A DNA stretch of 64,000 nucleotides from Apostichopus japonicus. Its lineage: Eukaryota > Echinodermata > Holothuroidea > Aspidochirotida > Stichopodidae. A program made the translations under genes and the position numbers. The number at the start of each line of letters is the position of its first letter. Position 1 is the stretch's first letter. Positions 41,001 to 51,835 of the stretch are shown one piece after another. The notes beneath the pieces were generated by a model. The model ran no database searches, had not been told where the DNA came from, and saw nothing but the letters and a program-made list of their open reading frames with translations. The stretch is from positions 36,886,168-36,950,167 of the forward strand of contig NC_092569.1 of the NCBI RefSeq assembly GCF_037975245.1, read 5' to 3'.

Positions 41001-44000
41001 TAATAAGAACAATGAAGACAATAGACTGAAGAATGCTAAACAACCAGTCTAAATGTCCTCTCTGATTCTGTCCTATCATAAGAACAATGAAGACAATAGA
41101 CTGAAGAATGCTAAACAACCAGTCTAAATGTCCTCTCTGATTCTGTCCTATAATAAGAACAATGAAGACAATAGACTGAAGATTGCTAAACAACCTGTCT
41201 AAATGTCCTCTCTGATTCTGTCCTATAATAAGAACAATGAAGACAATAGACTGAAGATTGCTAAACAACCTGTCTAAATGTCCTCTCTGATTCTGTCCTA
41301 TAATAAGATCAATGAAGACAATAGACTGAAGAATGCTAAACAACCTGTCTAAATGTCCTCTTTGATTCTGTCCAACAGTGAGAACAATGAAGACAATAGA
41401 CTGAAGAATGCTAAACAACCAGTCTAAATGTTCTCTCTGACTCTGTCCTATAATAAGAACAATGAAGACATTAGACTGAAGAATGCTAAACAACCAGCCT
41501 TAATGTCCTCTCTGATTCTGTCCTATAATGAGAGCAATGAAGACATTAGACTGAAGAATGCTAAACAACCAGTCTAAATGTCCTCTCTGATTCTGTCCTA
41601 TAATAAGAACAATGAAGACAATAGACTGAAGAATGCTAAACAACCAGTCTAAATGTCCTCTCTGATTCTGTCCTATAATAAGAACAATGAAGACAATAGA
41701 CTGAAGAATGCTAAACAACCAGTCTAAATGTCCTCTCTGATTCTGTCCTATAATTAGAACAATGAAGACAATAGACTGAAGAATGCTAAATTGTTCTTGT
41801 TCAAGTAGCTTGTATTTCTTTCCTTTGTTCAGATATCATAAAGAGAAACAGAGACATGCTTTGTGGAGGAGTGGTAAGTCCCTTACTACTATTATAATTA
41901 ATTAGTTGCTAATCTGACCCATGAGTGTAGTTAGAGCTTGTATAATGATGGAAGGTGTTGGTCAGTTACTTGATGATCACTTGAGTTCACATTCTGCTTC
42001 TTTGCAGAGTACATTAAAATATCTCCTGATGTGTCACTGCTCAGCTGAATGCAACACAGCAGGTCACTGTCATGTGACTCTCACACAGCATGAGACTGTC
42101 ACACATGACATGCTACTGCTATGTGGTAGATGACTCATGTTGCTTGTATCACACAATGTGACTGTCACATGACACAGAACTGCTATGTGGTAGGTGACTC
42201 ATGTTGCTTGTATCACATGGTGTGTGACTGCCACACGACACACAACTGCTATGTGCTAGGTGACTCATGTTGCTTGTATCACACAATGTGACTGTCACAT
42301 GACACACAACTGCTATGTGCTAGGTGACTCATGGTGCTTGTATCACACAATGTGACTGTCACATGACACACAACTGCTGTGTGGTAGGTGACTCATGTTG
42401 CTTGTATCACATGTTGTGTGACTGTCACATGACACACAACTGCTATGTGCTAGGTGACTCATGGTGCTTGTATCACACAATGTGACTGTCACATGACACA
42501 CAACTGCTGTGTGGTAGGTGACTCATGTTGCTTGTATCACATGTTGTGTGACTGTCACATGACACACAACTGCTGTGTGGTAGGTGACTCATGTTGCTTG
42601 TATCACATGTTGTGTGACTGTCACATGACACACAACTGCTATGTGCTAGGTGACTCATGTTGCTTGTATCACACAATGTGACTCACATGACACACAACTG
42701 CTGTGTGGTAGGTGTCTCATGTTGCTTGTATCACATGGTGTGTGACTGTCACATGACACACAACTGCTATGTGGTAGGCGACTCATGTTGCTTGTATCAC
42801 ATTGTGTGTGACTGTCACATGACACACAACTGCTATGTGTTAGGTGACTCATGTTGCTTTATCACATAGTGTGTGACTGTCACATGACACACAACTGCTA
42901 TGTGGTAGGTGACTCATGTTGCTTGTGTCACACAATGTGACTCACATGACATGCAAATGCTATGTGCTAGGTGACTTGTGTTGCTTATAACACATGGTGT
43001 GTGACTGTCACAGAATATGTGACTGCTGTGAACAGAGGAATGCCATGAACCATGTGTAGAACAAATAAATGCTCGGATTTACTCAATCAGGAGCATTTTG
43101 TTTGCAATCCGTTTAAGAGCAATTTGTGCGAAAAGTTTTGATTGTTGATATCTGTTTCCAATAAGGTTCATTCCTTTGATGGATCTAAAGAAGAGGCAAA
43201 GATGATGTTAGAGCTTGGATTCTATATCGGCATCAATGGTTGGTGAGTATCTTGAAGGGAGAGGTTGTGGAGGCAGCATGTCATTCTGTCTTGTGGATAT
43301 TGGATGAGGATTTATATTACAGTAGCCAGGTATGACTTGTGAGATTTCCTATACTTAAAGATGTTAAGTTATGATATTTAACTAACATCTGGTTAATCTT
43401 TATTATCTACTTGGAGAACTATCAAATACTTACAAAAACTAAATTAATAGCAGTTAAAAACTGTGTAAAACTGTTTTTGTTTCGATGGCTGCTTAACACC
43501 ATAATATTAATAACATTAGATTGCCAGCACTTCTAAATCAGATTATCACTGTTGCTCACACCCTATGGTTAGTATAGGTTACTTCAGGCTGGAAGTTTGC
43601 TTTCTCAGAAGTTTTGGTCGTTATTTTGTTGAGGGATGTTTACACCGAAGGGTATGTTGTCATACCATACATGATCTGATTCGTTTGCTTTGAATTGGCT
43701 TAATCAGATAGCTGGGATCGGGATTAATCTTTCCCAGAGAAGATTTCTTTTTTGGCAACTGATATTCATCCATCAGTTATTTTACTATTTATGTTATGAA
43801 TGAACTTCGATCAACACTTGACTTTTCACAAATTATAGTCAGACTTTTGTAATCTAGTCTATTTACAGCTAATAAATACCATTCTGATTAAGCCACCTTG
43901 TCAAAAGTAGAAAGCTGAGGGGACTGCAGCATCATGCAGCAAGGCTGCGTAAGACTTGGAATGCTTTACAGTTGCATACAATAGGCTCAGCTGCTCTGAG

Positions 44001-47000
44001 GATATTTGCTATTTATTTATCCTAGCTGAGCAGGATTTTGCAGCAGCTACAGCATTTCTTTTGTAAGACTTGGAAAGCCCTACAGTTGCAAACAACAGGC
44101 TCAGCTGCTCTGAGGATATTTGCTATTTATTTATCCTAGCTGAGCAGGATTTTTCAGCAGCTACAGCATTTCTTTTGACATGTTGCCTTACAGATGGTTT
44201 GTATTGCTCCATATTGTGTAATTACATTAATTACATATTACATTGATTACATTAATAACATATTTACAGCTCATTGAAGACACAAGAGAACCTTGATACA
44301 ATGTGCAGTAATTACATTAATTACATATTACATCGATTACATTACTTACATATTTACAGCTCATTGAAGACACAAGAGAACCTTAATACAATGTGCAGTA
44401 ATTACATTAATTACATATTACATTGATTACATTAATAACATATTTACAGCTCATTGAAGACACAAGAGAACCTTGATACAATGTGCAGTAATTACATTAA
44501 TTACATATTACATTGATTACCTTACTTACATATTTACAGCTCATTGAAGACACAAGAGAACCTTAATACAATGTGCAGTAATTACATTAATTACATATTA
44601 CATTGATTACATTAATAACATATTTACAGCTCATTGAAGACACAAGAGAACCTTGATACAATGTGCAGTAATTACATTAATTACATATTACATTGATTAC
44701 CTTACTTACATATTTACAGCTCATTGAAGACACAAGAGAACCTTGATACAATGTGCAGTATCCCAGCTGACAGGCTGATGATAGAAACAGGTAAGGTATG
44801 CTTGTTTGGGCCACGATTCTTATTGGTGAGTAATCTCTTCAATACTCAATGCAGGGAACAGGAAGAGAGGGGATAGGACATCCTGCATGTTATGATTGGA
44901 TGGGTACGATGAGGAGGAGAGAGGACAGGGTATCCTACATGTTACGATTGGATGGGTACAATTAATAGGAGAGAGCACAGGGTATCCTGCATGTTATGAT
45001 TGGATGGGTACAATTAATAGGAGAGAGGACAGGGTATCCTGCATGTTATGATTGGATGGGTACAATTAATAGGAGAGAGGACGGTATCCTGCATGTTATG
45101 ATTGGATGGGTACAATGAGGAGGAGAGAGGACAGGGTATCCTGCATGTTATGATTGGATGGGTACAATTAATAGGAGAGAGGACAGGGTATCCTGCATGT
45201 TATGATTGGATGGGTACAATTAATAGGAGAGAGGACAGGGTATCCTGCATGTTATGATTGGATGGGTACAATTAATAGGAGAGAGGACAGGGTATCCTGC
45301 ATGTTATGATTGGATGGGTACAATTAATAGGAGAGAGGACAGGGTATCCTGCATGTTATGATTGGATGGGTACAATTAATAGGATAGAGGACAGGGTATC
45401 CTGCATGTTATGATTGGATGGGTACAATTAATAGGATAGAGGACAGGGTATCCTGCATGTTATGATTGGATGGGTACAATTAATAGGAGAGAGGACAGGG
45501 TATCCTGCATGTTATGATTGGATTGGTACAATGAGGAGGAGAGGAGAGAGGACATTGTATCCTGTTATGATTGGATGGGTACATTAAGGAGGAGAGAGGA
45601 GAGGACATCCTGTTATGATTGGATGGTTACATTGAAGAGGAGAGAGGATAGGACATCCTGCATGTTATGATTGGATGGGTACAATGAGGAGGAGAGAGGA
45701 TAGGATATGCTTCATGCTATGATTTGGAGTACCACTTCAGATCAAGACACTGGGTTGCTGATACTGTTTTAGGAATTCTCTGTGATTCAGGAAAATCATT
45801 TTTCTTAACTGATAGAGGATGGTTGGTGAATGTTACAAAGGTTAATCAAATGTGGTGACATTTTATCTGTAATTTTTCCTAACTTCTCTTGTTTGTTATC
45901 ATTCCTCAGATGCACCTTGGTGCGAAGTAAAAGCATCACACGCTGGTAGTAAGTTTGTGAAAACTTACTTTCCAACAAAGAAGAAAGAAAAGTGGGAAAA
46001 GAATCACTGTGTAAAGAGCAGGAATGAACCAGTTCATATAATGTGAGTATGTTGGCATGCTGTGTAAAGAGCAGGAATGAACCAGTTCATATAATGTGAG
46101 TATGTTCACATGCTGCATAAAGAGCAGGAATGAACCAGTTCATATAATGTGAGTATGTTGGCATGCTGTGTAAAGAGCAGGAATGAACCAGTTCATATAA
46201 TGTGAGTATGTTCACATGCCTAAAGAGCAGGAATGAACCAGTTCATATAATGTGAGTATGTTGGCATGCTGTGTAAAGAGCAGGACTGAAGCAGTTCATA
46301 TTATGTGAGTATCTTCACATGCTGTTTAAAGAGCAGGAATGAACCAGTTCATATAATGTGAGTATGTTCACATGCTGTGTAAAAAGCAGGACTGAAGCAG
46401 TTCATATTATGTGAGTATCTTCACATGCTGTTTAAAGAGCAGGAATGAACCAGTTCATATAATGTGAGTATGTTCATATGCTGTGTTAAGAGCAGGAATG
46501 AATCAGTTCATACAATGTGAGTATGTTCATATGGTTCAAAACATCAGGAACCAGTGTTAATTTGACCAGCTTGCATTGGAGCAACAAAACTAATGATATA
46601 TGCTACACATAACCCATCAGTACAGGTTCTACACTATTCGTTACACACCAGAGAATCTTCAGTTGGAGTGGCTGGAATACTTAGTAGAACAGATCAACTC
46701 ATCAAAGAGAAAATTTGTTTGGAAATCAAAAAACTTGCATGGCTCCAATAAAATAATTCACAATTCTAACAATTTTCAAGGTCAGATGTTAATTGATGTC
46801 ATCCTAAATGCACTGTAGCTGATATCAAATTTAAAGAAAATATTTTGTCAAAAGACATATTTAAGCAAAGAATTTATGACTTGACCTGAGCTGACAACTG
46901 AGGTAAATTTGATTTGGTCTTATTGGAGTGTTCCAGATATTTATCCAGGTAATTCTTTCAACAACTGGAAGAAAATGTAGTAAAATATTACGTGCAACAA

Positions 47001-47592
47001 ATTTTCAATTCGATTTTTCATTTCTGCCTAAAGTCATTCTTTAGATTCTAGAGTTTCAAATGTCCAGAGAGAAACACATTTACTCTGTATTAACATCACA
47101 GCACTTGCAGATACAAAACATGAAACTTAAACCCATTTGATTCATTGCTTTCATTAACATTATCAACACATCAAAACATTCTGCAACTCTGTCTATCGAA
47201 CAATGAGAATAGATCTACTCTTGGAAATTACTTAAATTACAGAATTATTTTATCCTATTTACTGTAGATATGATACCAAAACAATTAAAACTGACATATG
47301 AGATGTCCAGATGTAAGAATGTCAAGTTGCACAGCTGTGATGATTTTAGCAATTCCAACAAAAAAATGATTCAAAGTTAAAAATTAATAAGAAATTGTCC
47401 GATTGGTTATAATGATGGTTTATGAATTGTTTCAGAATGTTTTTGTTAAGTAACTAAGAGGACTGATTTTTAAACTTTCTCTTCTTCAGACAAGTACTGG
47501 AGGTCATGGCAGGAGCCAGAGGTGATGAACCAGAAGAATTAGCTAACACTATGTATGAAAACACAGAGCAATTGTTCTTTGGTAAGAGGTGA
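29005..47592 (+). CDS. TATDN1: TatD-family deoxyribonuclease TATDN1
   Basis: Thirteen coding exons: 29005-29020, 32369-32389, 33219-33263, 34092-34141, 34646-34709, 36311-36460, 37902-37944, 38359-38444, 41833-41873, 43166-43242, 44720-44790, 45910-46042, 47490-47592. All have AG/GT borders and compatible phases, and they sum to 900 nt (299 aa plus stop). Vertebrate TATDN1 is about this length. TatD proteins are metal-dependent TIM-barrel DNases. The start reads MNRFSDIGANLTD, matching the family's N-terminal strand. Visible conserved blocks are [23 protein letters not shown] (Glu about 112), LHCR (His 149), VHSFDG (His 174), YIGING and ETDAPWC (Asp 222), covering the metal ligands. The first exon contributes 16 coding nt and the second is a 21-nt microexon. 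Almost every large intron carries its own minisatellite. Confidence 0.93.
29108..29315 (+). repeat. About 65-bp repeat, roughly 3 copies, TATDN1 intron 1
   Basis: Units contain AACACTCAGAATGCAATACC and AAGTGTTTGAATCAC. The last unit is truncated after AGAATACAAT. Confidence 0.8.
29316..32368 (+). other. TATDN1 intron 1, remainder
   Basis: About 3 kb of AT-rich intron without a recognised gene. The 17-bp string TTTTGTCCCGTACGTCAC occurs as a direct repeat near 31183 and 31202, with related GTACG-CAC strings nearby (29952, 31372, 31547). Confidence 0.5.
32771..32911 (+). repeat. 20-bp repeat, 7 copies, TATDN1 intron 2
   Basis: Seven tandem copies of ATGTGGTCCAGTTTTGCTTT, nearly perfect, with one inserted G in the last copy. 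The unit is not a multiple of 3 yet is open in two frames by composition. Confidence 0.95.
33333..33580 (+). repeat. 124-bp tandem duplication, TATDN1 intron 3
   Basis: Two nearly identical copies starting at 33333 and 33457, each containing TTACAGCACAACTAATACC. Near identity implies a recent duplication. Confidence 0.9.
36672..37380 (+). repeat. TATCTATATA-type minisatellite, TATDN1 intron 6
   Basis: About 700 bp of irregular units of the form GGTATCTATATATAGTA or AGTTATCTATATATAGTA, 16-18 bp each, degenerating toward the 3' end. Confidence 0.9.
38510..41790 (+). repeat. 75-bp minisatellite, about 44 copies, TATDN1 intron 8
   Basis: The unit is 75 bp, containing TCCTCTCTGATTCTGTCC, AGAACAATGAAGACAATAG and ACTGAAGAATGCTAAACAAC. 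The block 38821-39480 recurs at 40096-40755 (shift 1275 bp = 17 units), and part of it recurs again near 41180-41505 (shift 750 bp = 10 units), so there is higher-order structure. Because 75 is divisible by 3 and the unit lacks minus-strand stops in one frame, long antisense open frames appear. I do not regard them as genes. Confidence 0.95.
42110..43020 (+). repeat. 60-66-bp minisatellite, about 13 copies, TATDN1 intron 9
   Basis: Units contain GGTGACTCATGTTGCTTG, TATCACA and TGTGACTGTCACATGACAC, then ACAACTGCTATGTG. Most units include TGACTCA, the AP-1/bZIP consensus, and the self-complementary TGTGACTGTCACA. Confidence 0.92.
43950..44178 (+). repeat. About 113-bp tandem duplication, TATDN1 intron 10
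   Basis: Two copies share AGACTTGGAA, CAATAGGCTCAGCTGCTCTG (or AACAGGCTCAG) and ATCCTAGCTGAGCAGGATTT. The latter contains the palindrome CTAGCTGAGCAGG/CAGCAGCTAC. Confidence 0.85.
44221..44760 (+). repeat. 90-bp minisatellite, 6 copies, containing the exon-11 acceptor
   Basis: Exactly six 90-bp units. Each has 40 bp of ATTACAT-rich intron followed by TATTTACAG and the first 41 bp of the exon that starts at 44720. Acceptors therefore recur at 44270, 44360, 44450, 44540, 44630 and 44720. Only the last runs into the full exon (44720-44790). Odd and even units differ (ATTAATAACA versus ACTTACA before the acceptor), so duplication probably proceeded by 180-bp dimers. Confidence 0.95.
44850..45710 (+). 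repeat. 52-bp minisatellite, about 16 copies, TATDN1 intron 11
   Basis: Units contain GGAGAGAGGACAGGG, TATCCTGCATGTTATGATTG and GATGGGTACAATTAATA. The central copies are near identical and the flanking ones degenerate. Confidence 0.95.
46008..46533 (+). repeat. 53-bp minisatellite, about 10 copies, containing the exon-12 donor
   Basis: The first unit is the end of the coding exon (to 46042) plus its donor. About nine further units follow in the intron, each containing AGAGCAGGAATGAACCAGTT or a near variant and then ATAATGTGAGTATGTT. Every copy keeps GTGAGT. Period 53 bp, with one unit shortened. Confidence 0.93.
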
Positions 47593-47820
47593 CCCCCATC
47601 ACCATGGAAACCAGGACTACGTCTCAAACTTGGGACTGTAGCTGATAATTAATCCTAATAACCCTCTGAAGACAAGATGTAATGTGATGAGCAGCCTTCA
47701 CAGATTTAATCCCTCTGTGCAACAACATTGCAGTTTTCTGTATTTATTGATACAGGCAACAATTAAAATCAGGGGTGTCTGCCTCTCCAACAAGTCTGCC
47801 TCTCCTTACATAGTGAATTA

Positions 47821-49010
47821 TTATATGTCCAGTGTATTACTATACAGTATACAGTGTCTTATTATACAGTGTATTACTCTATATTGTTTTATTATACAGT
47901 GTGTTATTATACAGTGAATTAGTATAGAGTGTGTTACTATACAATATATTACTATATAGTGTATTACTATATAGTGTATTACTATATAGTGTATTATTAT
48001 ACACTGTATTATTATACAGTGTGTTACTATACAGTGTGTTATTATACACTGTATTATTATACAGTGTGTTACTATACAGTGTGTTATTATACAGTGTATT
48101 ATTATACAGTGTATTATTATATAGTGTATTATTATATAGTGTATTATTATATAGTGTATTATTATACAGTGTGTTATTATACAGTGTATTATTATACACT
48201 GTATTATTATACAGTGTGTTACTATACAGTGTGTTATTATACAGTGTATTATTATACAGTGTATTATTATACACTGTATTATTATACAGTGTGTTATTAT
48301 ACAGTGTGTTACTATACAGTGTGTTATTATACAGTGTATTATTATATAGTGTATTATTATATAGTGTATTATTATATAGTGTATTATTATACAGTGTGTT
48401 ATTATACAGTGTATTATTATACACTGTATTATTATACAGTGTGTTACTATACAGTGTGTTACTATACAGTGTATTACTATACAGTGTATTATTATATAGT
48501 GTATTATTATACAGTGTATTATTATACAGTGTATTATTATACAGTGTATTATTATACAGTGTGTTACTATACAGTGTGTTATTATACAGTGTGTTATTAT
48601 ACAGTGTATTATTATACAGTGTATTATTATATAGTGTATTATTATATAGTGTATTATTATACAGTGTGTTATTATACAGTGTATTATTATACACTGTATT
48701 ATTATACAGTGTGTTACTATACAGTGTGTTATTATACACTGTATTATTATACAGTGTGTTACTATACAGTGTGTTATTATACAGTGTATTATTATACAGT
48801 GTGTTACTATACAGTGTGTTATTATATAGTGTATTATTATACAGTGTATTATTATATAGTGTATTATTATATAGTGTATTATTATATAGTGTATTATTAT
48901 ACAGTGTATTATTATATAGTGTATTATTATATAGTGTATTATTATATAGTGTATTATTATACAGTGTATTACTATACAATGTATTACTATATAATGATAC
49001 AGTGTGTTAT
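47821..49010 (+). repeat. 15-bp satellite-like array downstream of TATDN1
   Basis: About 79 copies of a 15-bp unit such as TATTATTATACAGTG, with variants ATATAGTG, ACACTG and GTGTTACTATACAG. The variants recur in blocks, giving longer-range periodicity. The array starts about 230 bp after the TATDN1 stop. All-frame openness follows from the stop-poor unit. Confidence 0.95.
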
Positions 49011-49023
49011 TGAAATAAGACAA

Positions 49024-50133
49024 TATATGAAATAAGACAAGCCCATGTATACAAAATAATCAATTAAACCTAAAAACAAGCCTAATATTTTCTCCAATAT
49101 ATCTAGTTTTGAGAAAACCAGTTTGCTGGTACCCAATCTGATGTAAGGAAGCACACCTTTTAATCTAGGGTTAATCGCAATAACTGTTGGGCAATAATCT
49201 TATAATCCGTATTGAGCAGTGTGATAGGCCTATGCCTATAATAAATTGGAGTCCTTATTCGGTTTGAAATTAAAAGTAAAATATTCCTCTGGTTTGCTCT
49301 GATGCCAGACGACTGCTATATATGATAGCCAGTATTAAAAGACTATACAACAAGCTGTCCTATCATTGTCCAAAAAGTCTCATGAAAACATTTATCCGAT
49401 TATCCATGTTTGTCCTGAGTCTTATCATGTTCCATTGTAAAGAAGGACTGGAGACAAGTTCATATAAAGTAAACTCTCCCGTCACGTGGCAACCACAGGT
49501 AACCTTGCTTTGAATTGGAAGTCCATCATACAAGTATTAGAAAAGCAGCACGTATAAGTGTAGCTAAAATAAACTGTATAATTCAAACACTAAAATAAGT
49601 GTATAAGTAGCAGCACGTATAAGAAGAATAACAGCAGGTATATACTTCTGTAAAACGCCAAAAGTCACACCAACAATTGAGTTCAAAAGTCAAAATAAAG
49701 TCCAAATTTTGAGATTAAGAGCCGAAGAACTTGCAAATTAGGAAAGTAGTCCCTTAACAGAGAATGACATCGAACTAAACAGCAAGCCTGAAGAACAAGT
49801 AAATATTTGATCAAATCTCCCACGGATTTATTTCTCAAAATGACGGGAAAATTAAGGTGGTAGACATTTTGCTATTGAAAAGGAAATTCATGATCATTGC
49901 ATATGATTTGTGCCCAACTGCACAATCTTCAAGATGGCCCCGTTTTGGGCCTTCACATTACAACAAAACTATTTCCTCAACAACCTGTAACATGTATTAA
50001 CCTGTAAAAACGAAATTTCTGTTTATCCAAATATTTCGAATTATTTTGCCTTTTTATTGGCTGCATTCTTTCCACTTGCATAACAAAATTATGTTGACAG
50101 TAGTTGACTGCAAGTTTCTCTTCTCTCCTCATT
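49024..50133. other. Non-genic interval with one possible first exon
   Basis: Apart from the frame at 49322-49499 described separately, no exon or repeat was recognised. Confidence 0.4.
49322..49499 (+). CDS. Possible orphan first exon with signal peptide
   Basis: From the ATG at 49322, or the internal ATG at 49382, the frame encodes MKTFIRLSMFVLSLIMF, a good signal-peptide-like segment. A short hydrophilic stretch ends at CACAG followed by GTAACC (GT at 49500). No downstream exon is recognised, so this may be chance. Confidence 0.2.
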
Positions 50134-50323
50134 GCCTCATTGGCTTATCAAAGCCGCAAGCTGACTGAAGTCAGTCTCTTAGATTCATATTTAACGTCCA
50201 TGATTACGAATTGTCAATTGTCAACAACTCTGTAACTGGAAGACATACATTAATCTTGGAGTGACTCGAACTGGGGACCTTACGATTTGAAGGCACCTCG
50301 TTAACCACTTAGCTAACACTCCT
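50134..50323 (-). mobile_element. tRNA-derived SINE
   Basis: On the minus strand it starts GGAGTGTTAGCTAAGTGG (A-box region) with the B box AGTTCGAGTCAC. The body is shared with the truncated copy at 21602-21806. The head resembles a tRNA but has lost pairing, so this is not a tRNA gene. Confidence 0.8.
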
Positions 50324-51280
50324 AATTATGAAAGGTCTAGCCCTGTACAATGTACGCTGGTTACCTTTAATTAAACCAGCTATAGCTGCTCACCCATATG
50401 ACCTTCGATCAATCTGTCCCTGATTAAAGGGTGTGAAGATTCACGCAAAAAGAAATGTCTAATGCCGGTAATCTGACTAGTTTTGAACGAGGTGTAACAG
50501 AAGTGTTAGACACCACCACCGATCCCAAAAAATACACACACAGCTTGCTACCGTCGGTAATTAGACACTAGTGTATATTCAGTACATACAGCAGTGGTCA
50601 ATACCCACAACACAGTGTATAAACGATACAGCGATGGACATCTCAGGTCCAGCTAAAGATAACAAGGTATCACGTTTCATTACTGTCTGCATTTTGTAGC
50701 GACAAGAGAAAAACTTAACTTGCAAGCAACGGAAAGTTAACTTTTTAAAGATGGCGGCACGCTGTTTGGGGCGAGTCTTCAATGCCTTTAAGTTTTAAAC
50801 ACATCAGCAACTAAATGTAATAATTAACTTTGCAAACTTCTTCAGCTGTCATTCTTTTTCAATCACTGTATTGGCCATTGCACAAGAGCATAGAGCTATG
50901 TATACTATGGATGAAGAACAAGCTTCTCTTTTTTGAAGCATCTTGGTAGCTGACATTCCTAATTTAGAAAAGCTAGCAGATTCTCACTGACTAGATACGT
51001 GAACAGTAAAAGCTCATTAACATACAGGTCACCGTGTGACGTGTTTTTTTCCCTGCAGAATTTACCGCGAACGTGAAACATTGGACATTCCACGTACTTC
51101 TCGTTAGAAAGTAAAACATTTACAACTTCACTCTTCCGATAAACATGCAGCTACTAGAGAAAGAAATGGTTGTTAGAATTGTTCACACATTTGATTTTGT
51201 GTGAAATCTTCAAAAACTGCCTAAACGTCTGGTCATATTTCATAAGATTTGCAACAGTATTATAGGCCAGTATACATACT
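50324..51280. other. Non-genic sequence
   Basis: No exon or recognised repeat. Only short domain-free open frames. Confidence 0.4.
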
Positions 51281-51833
51281 CAGACCCGTCAACTCTCCTG
51301 GTTTTACCGGGAGACTACCGGTTTTTACCTGAATCTCCCGGTTTCATATTCTATTCTCCCGGTTTTTTAATGTTTCATCACTTGCGACATTTCTGAAAAT
51401 AGCCAACAATTAGTCCTATGCTTAGTAATTCCATACAGTAACGCTGAACAGGAAAAACTATTCAGTGTAGTTCGCAAGAACAATTAAGACAGACAGTCAG
51501 TCAATTGAGACTTAAGTCTCAAGCTTGATGGGACTCTATCTAGCATACTAGCCATGAAGTCACAGTACCCAGAGTCCACTGTTCCCTGTTTCAAATGGAC
51601 GCCTACTAAAGAAACCCTGTAGAAAGCGAAGCGAGCTGCTGTAAACTACAACAAGAAACACTGATTGGTGATTCTCTCACTGTATTGCATAAGCAGACTA
51701 TACTTATTTAGGAGTATTTATATCATTTCAGTTGAAAATTACCAACCTCCCTATTTCCCCTTGTTCTCCCTACTTTTCGGCCCTGAAAAATGTTTTTCTC
51801 CCTATTTTGGGGTCAAACTGGTTGACAGGTCTG
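51281..51833. mobile_element. Putative hAT-type element V
   Basis: Ends CAGACCCGTCAAC and GTTGACAGGTCTG are inverted repeats with one mismatch. The interior has several CTCCCGGTTT-like runs. If element W is removed, the right flank becomes CATACTGT while the left flank ends CATACT, a 6-bp partial duplication. Confidence 0.5.
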
Positions 51834-51835
51834 CA

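Noticed and set aside
38452-41718. Series of minus-strand open frames of 25-aa hydrophobic repeats ([15 protein letters not shown]...)
   Set aside because: The 75-bp intronic array has a stop-free minus frame by arithmetic. They lie antisense inside a TATDN1 intron and are broken wherever a unit mutates.
42110-46533. Regular repeats suggesting a CRISPR array
   Set aside because: Units are head-to-tail tandem copies with no unique spacers, in a eukaryotic intron.
47821-49035. Long overlapping open frames on both strands (360-400 codons of YNNTL or IIIHCI repeats)
   Set aside because: They follow from a 15-bp stop-poor unit (multiple of 3) and are open in several frames at once, with no domain or start context.
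50240-50323. tRNA gene
   Set aside because: A and B boxes are present but the stems do not pair and the sequence continues into a body shared with 21602-21806, so it is a SINE. The same applies at about 15630-15705.
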